Source of the DNA: CAMYKD01 sp041617155
GTDB lineage: Bacteria > Pseudomonadota > Alphaproteobacteria > Kiloniellales > JAKSDN01
Assembly: GCA_041617155.1 (NCBI GenBank)
Contig: JBFJPL010000069.1
Coordinates: 1-21,990, forward strand
Length of the DNA: 21,990 nucleotides
Direction of reading: 5' to 3'
Every line of letters begins with the position of its first letter. The stretch's first letter is position 1. A program made the position numbers and the translations under genes. A model generated the notes under the pieces. The model was not told the DNA's origin, searched no databases, and saw only the letters and a list, made by a program, of their open reading frames with translations. Of this stretch, positions 1 through 7,427 are shown one piece after another.

Positions 1-258
1 GCTCAGAAAGGCCTGTGGCGGTCATAGGATCATATCCAAGCCCCAAAACCGGCAAACACCCAAATCACTGCCTGGGTCCACCACCGGATTGGTCCAATCA
101 TGCCCGGGCCGACGTTTCCACACAGCCAAGACCCTAAGCTGCCGTGCAAGACAGCATCATCATGATGTATCCGAGGCACCATGAATTCCGTATGGGGGGC
201 CTCGTGCACGATGATCAAAACACCGTTGCAGCGAGGAGCGCAAGACAGCTTGGTCCGA
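1..258. other. Left-edge non-coding stretch downstream of the ATPase
   Basis: This DNA lies beyond the stop codon of the minus-strand P-type ATPase. It is visibly less GC-rich than the housekeeping block and has no convincing gene, tRNA or strong terminator. A 50-codon minus-strand reading frame (182 to 30) encodes a peptide with a hydrophobic Trp-rich end, but its codon use is not GC3-biased and it has no good ribosome binding site, so it is not called as a gene here. Confidence 0.4.
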
Positions 259-3024
259 CTACCGCATTGCGATCCGAGGCCGCAGCGCTTTTTTTGCTTC
301 GAAGCACAACAGGTAGACAAAGGCGCCTCCGATCGGCCAGGTCCAATGCTCGGGGCGCATCGGCTCGAAGCCGAACCAGAGTCCGATTGCGGGGACCGTG
401 ACGATGACCGCCACCACGGCCAAAGAGATCGATAGGGCGAACCACAATTGACGGTTGGCGAACAACTGGCGCCCGAACACCGACCCCGACGTGCGCCGCG
501 ACAGGATATTGACATACTGAGTCAATATGATGCCGGTAAAGGCGGCGGCCTGCGCCATGCCCGTCGATCCGCCGGTGAGGTGAACCATGTAGAAAGACGC
601 ATAACCGCTGAGGCCCATCAGCACGCCGAAGACGGCAAGCTCCGAGAGCCGACGGCGGTCGATGATGTGAGCGCCCAATTTGCGCGGCGGGTTACGCATC
701 AGTTCGCGCTCCGGCGGGTCGAAGGTAAGCGCCATCAAAGGCAGCATCTCGCCGATCAAGTCGATGGAAAGGATCTGAACCGCGGTGATCGGGATCGGCA
801 AACCGAACGCGACTCCGGCGAAGCCGAGGCATACGCAGCCGAGCTCGCCGATGTTGGACGTGATCGAAGAAAGGATCACGCTCTTGAGGTTCTGAAATAT
901 CGTCCGGCCTTCGCGAACCGCGTTCACCAAGGTGGTAAAGTCGTCGTCGACAAGCACGATCTCGGCCGCTTCCTTCGCCACGTCCGAGCCCAGCTTGCCC
1001 ATGGCAACACCGATATGGGCCTCCTTGAGCGACAAGGTGTCGTTGACGCCGTCGCCGGTGACCGCGACGACCTGACCCAGCTGTTTGAGAAGTTTAACGA
1101 TACGATACTTATCGGTGGGCGAAACCCGCGAGAATATGAGCGATCGCTCGTCCAGCAACGCCTTCAGCTCCGCATCGGACATCGCGCGGAGCTCGTCGCC
1201 GGTCACCACAGGACCGTCCGGCATGCCAATGCGCTCGGCAATCGCATCGGCCGTTATCGGGTCGTCACCGGTTATCATGAAGACCCGGACATGGGCCGCG
1301 CACACTTCTGATAGCGCCTTGCGTACGCCCGGGCGCGGCGGATCGAGCATCGCGACCAATCCGGCGAAGACGAAATCGCGTTCGGTCGCGTCGGGCGGGA
1401 AGTCATTCTGTGCCGCCGGGAAATCCCTGTAGGCCAAGGCAATCACCCGCAGCGAGTCCTTGCTGTAGTCTGCTACCTGGGCGGCTATGGCATCCCGCGT
1501 CTTGCCGTCGAGCGGCACCGCCTTGCCGCCACTATGGTACGCATTGCACGCTGCGAGCACGCTCTCTGCCGTGCCCTTCATGTAGCCGATCGTGCGCCCC
1601 TTATGTTGCCGCACCATGGTCATGCGCTTACGCCGGCTATCGAAGGGCAGCTCGTGCGCCAGCGGGAAAGCTTCGATTCTCTCCTCCGGGTCGAGGCCGG
1701 CTTTGATCGCGAACGGCATGAAGGCCGCTTCCGTCGGGTCGCCCACGGCGTACCAGGTGGGGTGTTGATCGTCCGGGGGATGGGTGCGGCCATTACTGGC
1801 CAGAAGCCCGTGCTGAAAAAACTGCTTGATGGCGTCCAGCTCGCCCGGCGGAACCGCCGTCCCGTCTTCCAGGATCTCTCCCCGCGGGTCATAGCCTTCT
1901 CCGGTCACCTCGAATGAGCGTCCGTCGGCCCAGCCCCGCACGATGGTCATCTCGTTCGCGGTGACGGTCCCGGTCTTATCGGTGCAGATCACGGTCGTGC
2001 AGCCCAGCGTCTCTACCGCCGACAGGCGTTTGACGACCGCGCGTTCGCGCGCCAAGCGGGCAACGCCGAGCGAGAGCGCCACCGTTATCTGCGCGGGCAG
2101 ACCTTGCGGCACACAAGCGGCCGCCACGCCGATGGCGAAAAGCAGGCTCGCGTTGATCAGAGTTTGGGTATCGGGAAAAACATCGGCGCGAAGCAGTACG
2201 TTGGCCGCGAAGAGCATCAGAACTATGACGCCCGCCAATTTGGTCAGCGTTCGAGCCAGCGTGTTGATTTCCAGCTTCAATGGCGAGGGATCCTGGCGAA
2301 TGGTTTGGCTGACATGGGCGATGCCGCCGATCGCGGTCGCCATGCCGGTCGCAAACACCACGCCGGTGGCATTTCCTCTCGCTACGGTCGTTCCGAAGAA
2401 TGCCAGGTTGTTCTGGTCGCTGAGCGGGCATTCCCGGTCGATCACGACCTCGGCGTCCTTGTCTTGAGGTAGGGATTCGCCGGTCAGTGTAAAATCGTTG
2501 GTGGCGAATCCATATGTCTCGATCAAGCGAAGGTCGGCCGGCACCGCGGCGCCGGCCTCCAGCATCACGATATCGCCAGGCACCAAACCAGATTCGTCAA
2601 CTTCCGTGGGAGCGCCGTCGCGCACCACCGTCGCCCGCGTCAGGACCAGAGTTCTCAAACGTTCAAGGAGCCGCTCCGCCTTGTATTCCTGAGTGAGGCC
2701 GATGGCCGCATTGATGAGGATTATGGCAGTCAGGATCGACGCGCCGCGCAGATCGTCGAGGAAATAGGCGAGCGCTGCCGCGACGATGAGGACAGCGATC
2801 AAGAGGTCCTGGAACTGACGCAAGAAAAGCACATAGATCGGCCGATGGCCGTGTTCCTCAAGCGCGTTTGCGCCATAGCGCCGCCGCAACCGCACAACCT
2901 CGGATTCAGTCAACCCTTCTTCGGGATCGGTCTGCAGCTGCTCCAAGACCGCCGCAACCGGCAGCTGGTAGGCAGGCGCGCTCAGCGCCGGTTTGTCGTC
3001 GCGTAGATCCGATCTAGGCAGCAT
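259..3024 (-). CDS. P2-type cation-transporting ATPase
   Basis: This 921-residue membrane pump would couple ATP hydrolysis to cation transport across the inner membrane. All P-type hallmarks are in order: an N-terminal cation-ATPase domain (about 17-90), TGES in the actuator domain (181-184), the phosphorylation motif DKTGT with Asp349, an ITGD motif, and the hinge GDGVND. About ten hydrophobic segments are spread as in P2 ATPases, and there is no N-terminal heavy-metal domain. Ion-site motifs are unusual: helix 4 reads VPQGLP (305-310) where Ca and Na/K pumps have PEGL. Helix 5 keeps a SNIGE motif and helix 6 reads IDLIGEMLP, partly like Na/K-ATPase. The ion is therefore uncertain. The gene is full length with no frameshift. 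It stands alone, oriented away from the dgt block, with lower GC than its neighbours, which suggests accessory or acquired DNA. The ATG at 3024 begins a normal N terminus but has only a weak ribosome binding site. Confidence 0.9.
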   Translation of the reverse strand: MLPRSDLRDDKPALSAPAYQLPVAAVLEQLQTDPEEGLTESEVVRLRRRYGANALEEHGHRPIYVLFLRQFQDLLIAVLIVAAALAYFLDDLRGASILTAIILINAAIGLTQEYKAERLLERLRTLVLTRATVVRDGAPTEVDESGLVPGDIVMLEAGAAVPADLRLIETYGFATNDFTLTGESLPQDKDAEVVIDRECPLSDQNNLAFFGTTVARGNATGVVFATGMATAIGGIAHVSQTIRQDPSPLKLEINTLARTLTKLAGVIVLMLFAANVLLRADVFPDTQTLINASLLFAIGVAAACVPQGLPAQITVALSLGVARLARERAVVKRLSAVETLGCTTVICTDKTGTVTANEMTIVRGWADGRSFEVTGEGYDPRGEILEDGTAVPPGELDAIKQFFQHGLLASNGRTHPPDDQHPTWYAVGDPTEAAFMPFAIKAGLDPEERIEAFPLAHELPFDSRRKRMTMVRQHKGRTIGYMKGTAESVLAACNAYHSGGKAVPLDGKTRDAIAAQVADYSKDSLRVIALAYRDFPAAQNDFPPDATERDFVFAGLVAMLDPPRPGVRKALSEVCAAHVRVFMITGDDPITADAIAERIGMPDGPVVTGDELRAMSDAELKALLDERSLIFSRVSPTDKYRIVKLLKQLGQVVAVTGDGVNDTLSLKEAHIGVAMGKLGSDVAKEAAEIVLVDDDFTTLVNAVREGRTIFQNLKSVILSSITSNIGELGCVCLGFAGVAFGLPIPITAVQILSIDLIGEMLPLMALTFDPPERELMRNPPRKLGAHIIDRRRLSELAVFGVLMGLSGYASFYMVHLTGGSTGMAQAAAFTGIILTQYVNILSRRTSGSVFGRQLFANRQLWFALSISLAVVAVIVTVPAIGLWFGFEPMRPEHWTWPIGGAFVYLLCFEAKKALRPRIAMR

Positions 3025-3104
3025 GAAACCGATTCAATCCCGCAGCTGGTCAAACCGCGAAGGCGGCCGGTCGGCATCCGCGATCCACTGACCGGAACCT
3101 ACCG

Positions 3105-3132
3105 TTGGTAGGAAGTTATTGCAGTTTGTCAA
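3105..3132 (-). promoter_or_regulatory. Candidate sigma70 promoter of the P-type ATPase
   Basis: On the minus strand a perfect -35 box TTGACA (3132-3127) is followed after 16 bases by TACCAA (3110-3105) as a weak -10. Transcription would begin near 3098 and leave a leader of roughly 75 bases before the ATG at 3024. The inverted repeat CCTACC-GTT-GGTAGG (3098-3112) overlaps the -10 and start site and could be an operator. This is pattern matching only. Confidence 0.35.
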
Positions 3133-3386
3133 ATTTCTTGAACCTGTCCTGTTGCTGCTGTCTGGGGGCACGATCCGAAGGCGAGCGGACAATTCGATCT
3201 TCGCATCAGTAAGCCGAAGTCCAGCCAATCCGGATGGCAACCCAATCTCATTTCGGCACATCTCTGACATTCACGGGTCTGGTCGGCTGGTCCGGCCCAC
3301 CCGCTAACGCGGAAATGTTCGACGCCACGGCTCGACATCAGGCCCTTGGCGGGCGGTCCGCTTGAGGCGGGAGCCGGGTTCCGGCG

Positions 3387-3414
3387 TTGCCAGGCGTGGC
3401 TTGCGGGGGGTAGT
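3387..3414 (+). promoter_or_regulatory. Candidate promoter of the dgt operon
   Basis: TTGCCA (3387-3392) and GGTAGT (3409-3414) are 16 bases apart, the same layout and TAGT ending as the better promoters before tatA and yajC. The predicted start of transcription, about 3421, is almost at the dgt ATG (3424). The message would then be nearly leaderless, which fits the absence of a well-placed ribosome binding site. Confidence 0.35.
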
Positions 3415-3423
3415 GTCCGCGCC

Positions 3424-4611
3424 ATGAGCAGTGGTCAGGAACCGGGCAGCGCGCCCTATGCCTCGCGGCCGGAGGACAGCCGTGGTCGTCTGGTCGCCGA
3501 GCCGGAAAGCGCGACCCGCTCGTGCTTTCAGCGCGACCGCGACCGGATCATCCATTGCGGCGCGTTCCGGCGGCTCAAGTACAAGACCCAGGTGTTCGTC
3601 TACCACGAGGGCGACTACTACCGCACACGCCTCAGCCACTCGATCGAGGTCGCCCAGATCGCCCGTTCGATCAGCCGCGTCCTCGGACTGAACGAGGACC
3701 TGGCCGAGGCCCTGGCCCTGGCCCACGACCTGGGCCACACGCCGTTCGGCCACGCCGGCGAAGACGCCTTGCAGGCGGTCATGGCGCCCTACGGCGGCTT
3801 CGACCACAACGAGCAGACCTTCCGCGTCCTGACTCTGCTGGAACAACGCTATGCCGAGTTCGATGGGCTCAACCTCACCTGGGAGACCCTGGAGGGAACG
3901 GTCAAGCACAACGGACCGCTAACCGGCGCTGGCGCCACCGACCGGCCGGTGCCGGAAACCATCGCGAACTATTGCGAGAGCTTCGATCTCGAGCTCGCCA
4001 GCCACGCCGGTGCCGAGGCCCAGGTCGCGGCCCTGTCGGACGACATCGCCTACAACAACCATGACATCGACGACGGCCTGCGCGCCGGCCTGTTCGACGT
4101 CGAGGACCTGAAGCAGGTGCCGCTGGTCGGCCCGGTGGTGGCACAGCTGCTAGGCAGCTATCCGGGTATCGAGCGGGGCCGGCTGATCCACGAGACCGTG
4201 CGCCGGGTGATCGGCCTGATGGTCGATGACCTTTTGGCCGAGACGCGCGGTAATCTGGCCGAGGCGGCGCCGCGCGATGCCGCCGCGCTGCGGGCCCTTG
4301 GTCGGCCGGTGGTTGCCTTTTCCGCGGCGATGCGCGACAACGACCGCGCCCTCAAGGACTTCTTGTTCGCGCGCATGTACCGCCACTACCGGGTCAACCG
4401 CATGACCTCCAAGGTCGGCCGCGTGGTGCGGGAGTTGTTCGAGCACTATCTGGCGGAGCCGAAATGCCTGCCGGACGAATGGCGGGCTCAGGCCGAGGGC
4501 GCCGGCGAAGCGGCCGTCGCGCGTCTGGTGGCAGACTATCTCGCCGGCATGACCGACCGCTATGCGCTCGCCGAGCACCGGAAATTGTTCGACCCCTACG
4601 CCAAGACATAA
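3424..4611 (+). CDS. dgt: dGTPase-like HD-domain triphosphohydrolase
   Basis: This 395-residue protein belongs to the dNTP triphosphohydrolase (dGTPase-like) HD family, which cleaves dNTPs to nucleosides and triphosphate in the cytoplasm. The metal-binding HD constellation is visible: His72 (in RLSHS), His101-Asp102 (AHDLGHTPFGH) and Asp206/Asp207 (LSDDIAYNNHD). The family motif CGAFRRLKYKTQVF lies near the N terminus and KHNGPL in the middle. The ATG at 3424 is preferred over an in-frame ATG at 3346, because the 26 extra residues look like translated intergenic DNA and a promoter-like element ends just before 3424. It is the first gene of the plus-strand block; its TAA shares one base with the argS ATG (TAATG). 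Which nucleotide it prefers cannot be read from sequence, since alphaproteobacterial members are usually annotated only as dGTPase-like. Confidence 0.93.
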   Translation: MSSGQEPGSAPYASRPEDSRGRLVAEPESATRSCFQRDRDRIIHCGAFRRLKYKTQVFVYHEGDYYRTRLSHSIEVAQIARSISRVLGLNEDLAEALALAHDLGHTPFGHAGEDALQAVMAPYGGFDHNEQTFRVLTLLEQRYAEFDGLNLTWETLEGTVKHNGPLTGAGATDRPVPETIANYCESFDLELASHAGAEAQVAALSDDIAYNNHDIDDGLRAGLFDVEDLKQVPLVGPVVAQLLGSYPGIERGRLIHETVRRVIGLMVDDLLAETRGNLAEAAPRDAAALRALGRPVVAFSAAMRDNDRALKDFLFARMYRHYRVNRMTSKVGRVVRELFEHYLAEPKCLPDEWRAQAEGAGEAAVARLVADYLAGMTDRYALAEHRKLFDPYAKT

Positions 4612-6365
4612 TGAATATTTTCAGCTACTTCCTAGGCATTGTTACCAAGGAACTGGAGGAAATGGGTGAGGCCGGCGCGCTGCCGCCGGAGCTGGATCTC
4701 GGCCGGGTCACGGTCGAGCCGCCGCGCGACCCGTCACACGGCGATATGGCCACCAACGCGGCGTTGGTGTTGGCCAAGGCGGCCGGCCGGAAGCCGCGGG
4801 ACCTGGCCGAGGCCCTGGCCGCCCGGCTGGCGGAAGTCGCGGAGGTCAGCGACGTTTCCGTAGCCGGTCCCGGTTTCATCAACCTGACTCTGGACGAAGC
4901 CATCTGGCGGCGCTGCTTGGCCGATGTCCTGCGCACCGGCCCGGACTACGGCGCCTCGGATTTGGGCGGCGGCCGCAAGGTCAATGTCGAGTATGTCTCG
5001 ACCAATCCGACCGGGCCGCTCACCGTCGGCCACGCGCGCGGCGCGGTGTTTGGCGACGCCTTGGCATCCCTGCTGGAAAAGGTCGGCTACGACGTCACCC
5101 GGGAATACTACATCAACGACGCTGGCGCCCAGGTGGACACCCTAGCGCGCTCCACCCACCTGCGTTACCGCGAGGCCTTGGGCCAGGACATCGGCGACAT
5201 CCCCGAAGGACTCTACCCCGGTGAATACCTGAAGGACGTCGGCCGGGCTCTGGCCGAGCGGGACGGCGACAAGTGGCTCGACAAGCCCGAGTCCGAGTGG
5301 CTGGGCGAAGTCCGACACTTCGCGATCGACGCCATGATGGATCTGATCCGCGACGACCTTGCGGCGCTCGGCGTGCGTCAGGACGTGTTCTCCTCGGAAC
5401 GCGCGCTGGTCGAGGCCGGCGGGGTCGAGGCCGTGCTGGAGACCCTGGCGGCGCGCGACCTGGTCTACACCGGGGTTCTCGAACCGCCCAAGGGCAAGAA
5501 GTCGGACGATTGGGAAGCCCGTCCACAGCTGCTGTTCCGGGCGACACGGTTCGGTGACGACGAGGATCGGCCGCTCCAAAAATCCGACGGCAGCTGGAGC
5601 TACCTCGCTCCGGACATGGCCTACCATCTGGACAAGTACCGCCGCGGGGCCGAGATCATGATCGACGTCGTCGGAGCCGACCACGGCGGCTATGTCAAAC
5701 GGATGAAAGCCGCCGTCGCGGCCTTGACCGAGGGCAAGGGGCATCTGGAGATGCTGCTCTGCCAACTGGTCAAGCTGATGCGCCACGGTGAACCGGTGAA
5801 GATGTCGAAGCGCGCCGGCACCTTCGTCACCTTGAAGGAAGTGATCGACGAGGTCGGCAAGGATGTCGTGCGGTTCATCATGCTGACCCGCAAGAACGAT
5901 GCGCCGCTCGATTTCGACCTGGAGAAGGTGCTCGAAAAGACTCGCGACAACCCGGTGTTCTATGTTCAATACGCCCACGCGCGGGCGCGTTCGGTCCTGC
6001 GCCTGGCCGCCGCGGACATGACGGACCTGCCGAGCGGCGCGAAAGCCCTGGCCACGGCGCCGCTCAATCTCTTGACCGACTCGGACGAGATTGGTCTGAT
6101 GAAACAGATGGCCGAATGGCCGCGGCTGTTGGAAAGTGCCGCCGAAGCCTACGAACCGCATCGTGTTGCATTCTTTCTTTACGATTTCGCGGCAGCTTTT
6201 CATGGCTTGTGGACTCGGGGTAAGGATGAAGCGGCGCTGCGGTTTCTCCTTCCTGACGAACCGGAACTCACCACGGCGCGACTGGCGCTGGTTCAAGCCG
6301 TTGCCTTTGTCATCGCCTCGGGCTTGCAGATCTTCGGTGTGGAGCCGGTCGAGGAGATGAGATGA
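4611..6365 (+). CDS. argS: Arginyl-tRNA synthetase
   Basis: This 584-residue class I synthetase attaches arginine to tRNA-Arg in the cytoplasm. In order it has the Arg-specific N-terminal additional domain (about 1-90), the Rossmann core with a HIGH-type signature TVGH (138-141) inside NPTGPLTVGHARG, the KMSKS-type loop KMSKR (397-401), and the C-terminal DALR anticodon-binding domain beginning around the VQYAHARARS stretch. Length is normal for bacterial ArgRS. The ATG at 4611 overlaps the dgt stop codon by one base; a longer in-frame opening upstream runs through dgt in another frame and is not coding. No clear Shine-Dalgarno is seen, so initiation probably depends on coupling to dgt translation. 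The downstream SPOR gene starts inside its end through an ATGA overlap. Confidence 0.97.
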   Translation: MNIFSYFLGIVTKELEEMGEAGALPPELDLGRVTVEPPRDPSHGDMATNAALVLAKAAGRKPRDLAEALAARLAEVAEVSDVSVAGPGFINLTLDEAIWRRCLADVLRTGPDYGASDLGGGRKVNVEYVSTNPTGPLTVGHARGAVFGDALASLLEKVGYDVTREYYINDAGAQVDTLARSTHLRYREALGQDIGDIPEGLYPGEYLKDVGRALAERDGDKWLDKPESEWLGEVRHFAIDAMMDLIRDDLAALGVRQDVFSSERALVEAGGVEAVLETLAARDLVYTGVLEPPKGKKSDDWEARPQLLFRATRFGDDEDRPLQKSDGSWSYLAPDMAYHLDKYRRGAEIMIDVVGADHGGYVKRMKAAVAALTEGKGHLEMLLCQLVKLMRHGEPVKMSKRAGTFVTLKEVIDEVGKDVVRFIMLTRKNDAPLDFDLEKVLEKTRDNPVFYVQYAHARARSVLRLAAADMTDLPSGAKALATAPLNLLTDSDEIGLMKQMAEWPRLLESAAEAYEPHRVAFFLYDFAAAFHGLWTRGKDEAALRFLLPDEPELTTARLALVQAVAFVIASGLQIFGVEPVEEMR

Positions 6366-7276
6366 AAGCTGACGAAAAATGGCCGGAATTCATGCGCGGC
6401 GACTCGGAGCCGACGCTCGCTGCTCCCACAGACGAGGCCGATCAAGATGAGCTACACTTGGATCTGGATTCACTCACCGTGGACGACCTGAGCCCGCCGG
6501 CCGGCCGGCGCCGTAGCCCGCAGTCGCTCAACAGACGCGGCAAGCGCGCCAGAAAATCCCGGCGTATCCTGCCGATCGCCTTGGGTTTGCTCGCCCTTGC
6601 CGTGCTCGGCGTGGGCGGCGCCTTGGGCTACTTCTGGTTGTTCGGCGGCAAGTCGGATCGAACCGCGCCGCTGGTCCAGGCACTGGATGACCCGGTGAAG
6701 GTGAAACCGGCAAGCCCCGGCGGCCTGGAAGTGCCTTATCAGGACCAATTGGTGTTGAACAAGCCGGACGGCGAGGCCGCCGAGCAGCCGACGGTGGAAC
6801 ATCTGCTCCCGCCCCCGGAAACACCGAAGCCGCCCGTACGTGAACCGGAAGCCGCGGCGACACCGTCGCAAGATACCGCGACGGCGGCGGGTAGCCAGGG
6901 CGCCGTCGTTGCGCCGACCCCGCCGGCCTCGGCGGTCGTCGAGGCGCCCGTCCCGAGCGAAAGCCCGGTGATCGAGATCCCCGAGGCCAAGACAACGTCA
7001 CCGGCCGCAGCCGTTCAGACCGCGGCCGCGGGTACATATCTGCTTCAGCTCGGGTCCTTTGGCTCAGCGGCCAGCGCCGAAGGAGCCTGGGCCAAGCTGC
7101 AGAAATCGTTCCCGAACCTGCTCGGCGATATGTCGCTTTTCATTCAGCAAGCTTCGGTGAACGAGAAGACCTATCACCGGGTGCAGGCCGGGCCCTTCCC
7201 AAATCGGGCGACCGCCCTCGATCTCTGCGCCCAGCTCAAGGCCGAGAAACAGGATTGCCTGGTCGTTCGCCGCTAG
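6362..7276 (+). CDS. SPOR-domain single-pass membrane protein
   Basis: This 304-residue bitopic protein most likely binds denuded septal peptidoglycan in the periplasm through its SPOR domain. The layout is an acidic cytoplasmic N terminus (1-48), a basic patch (49-68), one transmembrane helix (about 69-94), a Pro/Ala/Glu-rich periplasmic linker (about 100-220), and a C-terminal SPOR domain (about 224-304) that opens with YLLQLGSFGS and contains HRVQAGPF. A Cys near the C terminus (QDCLVV) is common in SPOR domains. Its ATG overlaps the argS stop (ATGA) and has GAGGAG five bases upstream, so both coupling and its own ribosome binding site support this start. A SPOR gene between argS and nagZ is a usual alphaproteobacterial arrangement. 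A specific role such as FtsN-like or DedD-like cannot be assigned. Confidence 0.88.
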   Translation: MKADEKWPEFMRGDSEPTLAAPTDEADQDELHLDLDSLTVDDLSPPAGRRRSPQSLNRRGKRARKSRRILPIALGLLALAVLGVGGALGYFWLFGGKSDRTAPLVQALDDPVKVKPASPGGLEVPYQDQLVLNKPDGEAAEQPTVEHLLPPPETPKPPVREPEAAATPSQDTATAAGSQGAVVAPTPPASAVVEAPVPSESPVIEIPEAKTTSPAAAVQTAAAGTYLLQLGSFGSAASAEGAWAKLQKSFPNLLGDMSLFIQQASVNEKTYHRVQAGPFPNRATALDLCAQLKAEKQDCLVVRR

Positions 7277-7340
7277 GGCCAGTGGTTCGATGTTGACATG
7301 TAAATCCCGGGACCCTGGGCATCCCTTGCCCTTGCCATGC

Positions 7341-7427
7341 TCGGGCTTGACCCGGGCAACCGCGGTTGCAGGGCTGTCCCTGGATTGCCGGGCTGCGGTA
7401 GCAGGGCGCGAAGCGAGGCCCGGCAAT
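7341..7427. repeat. Palindromic intergenic repeat before nagZ
   Basis: This stretch packs nested palindromes. GCAACCGCGGTTGC is a 14-base perfect palindrome (7356-7369). CAGGG/CCCTG is a small hairpin with a CTGT loop (7369-7382). ATTGCCGGGC (7384-7393) is matched by GCCCGGCAAT (7418-7427) around a 24-base loop. Phrases such as CGGGCTTGACCCGG and CCCGGCAATGAC resemble palindromic units scattered between genes in alphaproteobacterial genomes; that resemblance is from memory. Its last arm contains the first bases of the ATG at 7426. It interrupts an otherwise overlapping gene run. Confidence 0.65.

Larger units (their letters stand above)
3025..3423. other. Divergent intergenic region between the ATPase and dgt
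   Basis: About 400 bases separate the divergently transcribed P-type ATPase and dgt. Short open frames occur on both strands, but none has a ribosome binding site, a recognisable domain or the codon bias of the neighbours, so I read it as non-coding. It holds a candidate ATPase promoter on the minus strand (3105-3132) with a perfect 6-3-6 palindrome at 3098-3112, and a candidate dgt promoter at 3387-3414. Confidence 0.5.

Noticed and set aside
3346..3423. A longer dgt start at ATG 3346
   Set aside because: The 26 added residues are not HD-phosphohydrolase-like and the stretch contains a candidate promoter; 3424 gives a normal N terminus.
5142..6296. A 384-codon minus-strand open frame opposite argS
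   Set aside because: It is fully antisense to an intact arginyl-tRNA synthetase; its composition is the shadow of the argS codon bias and no domain is visible.
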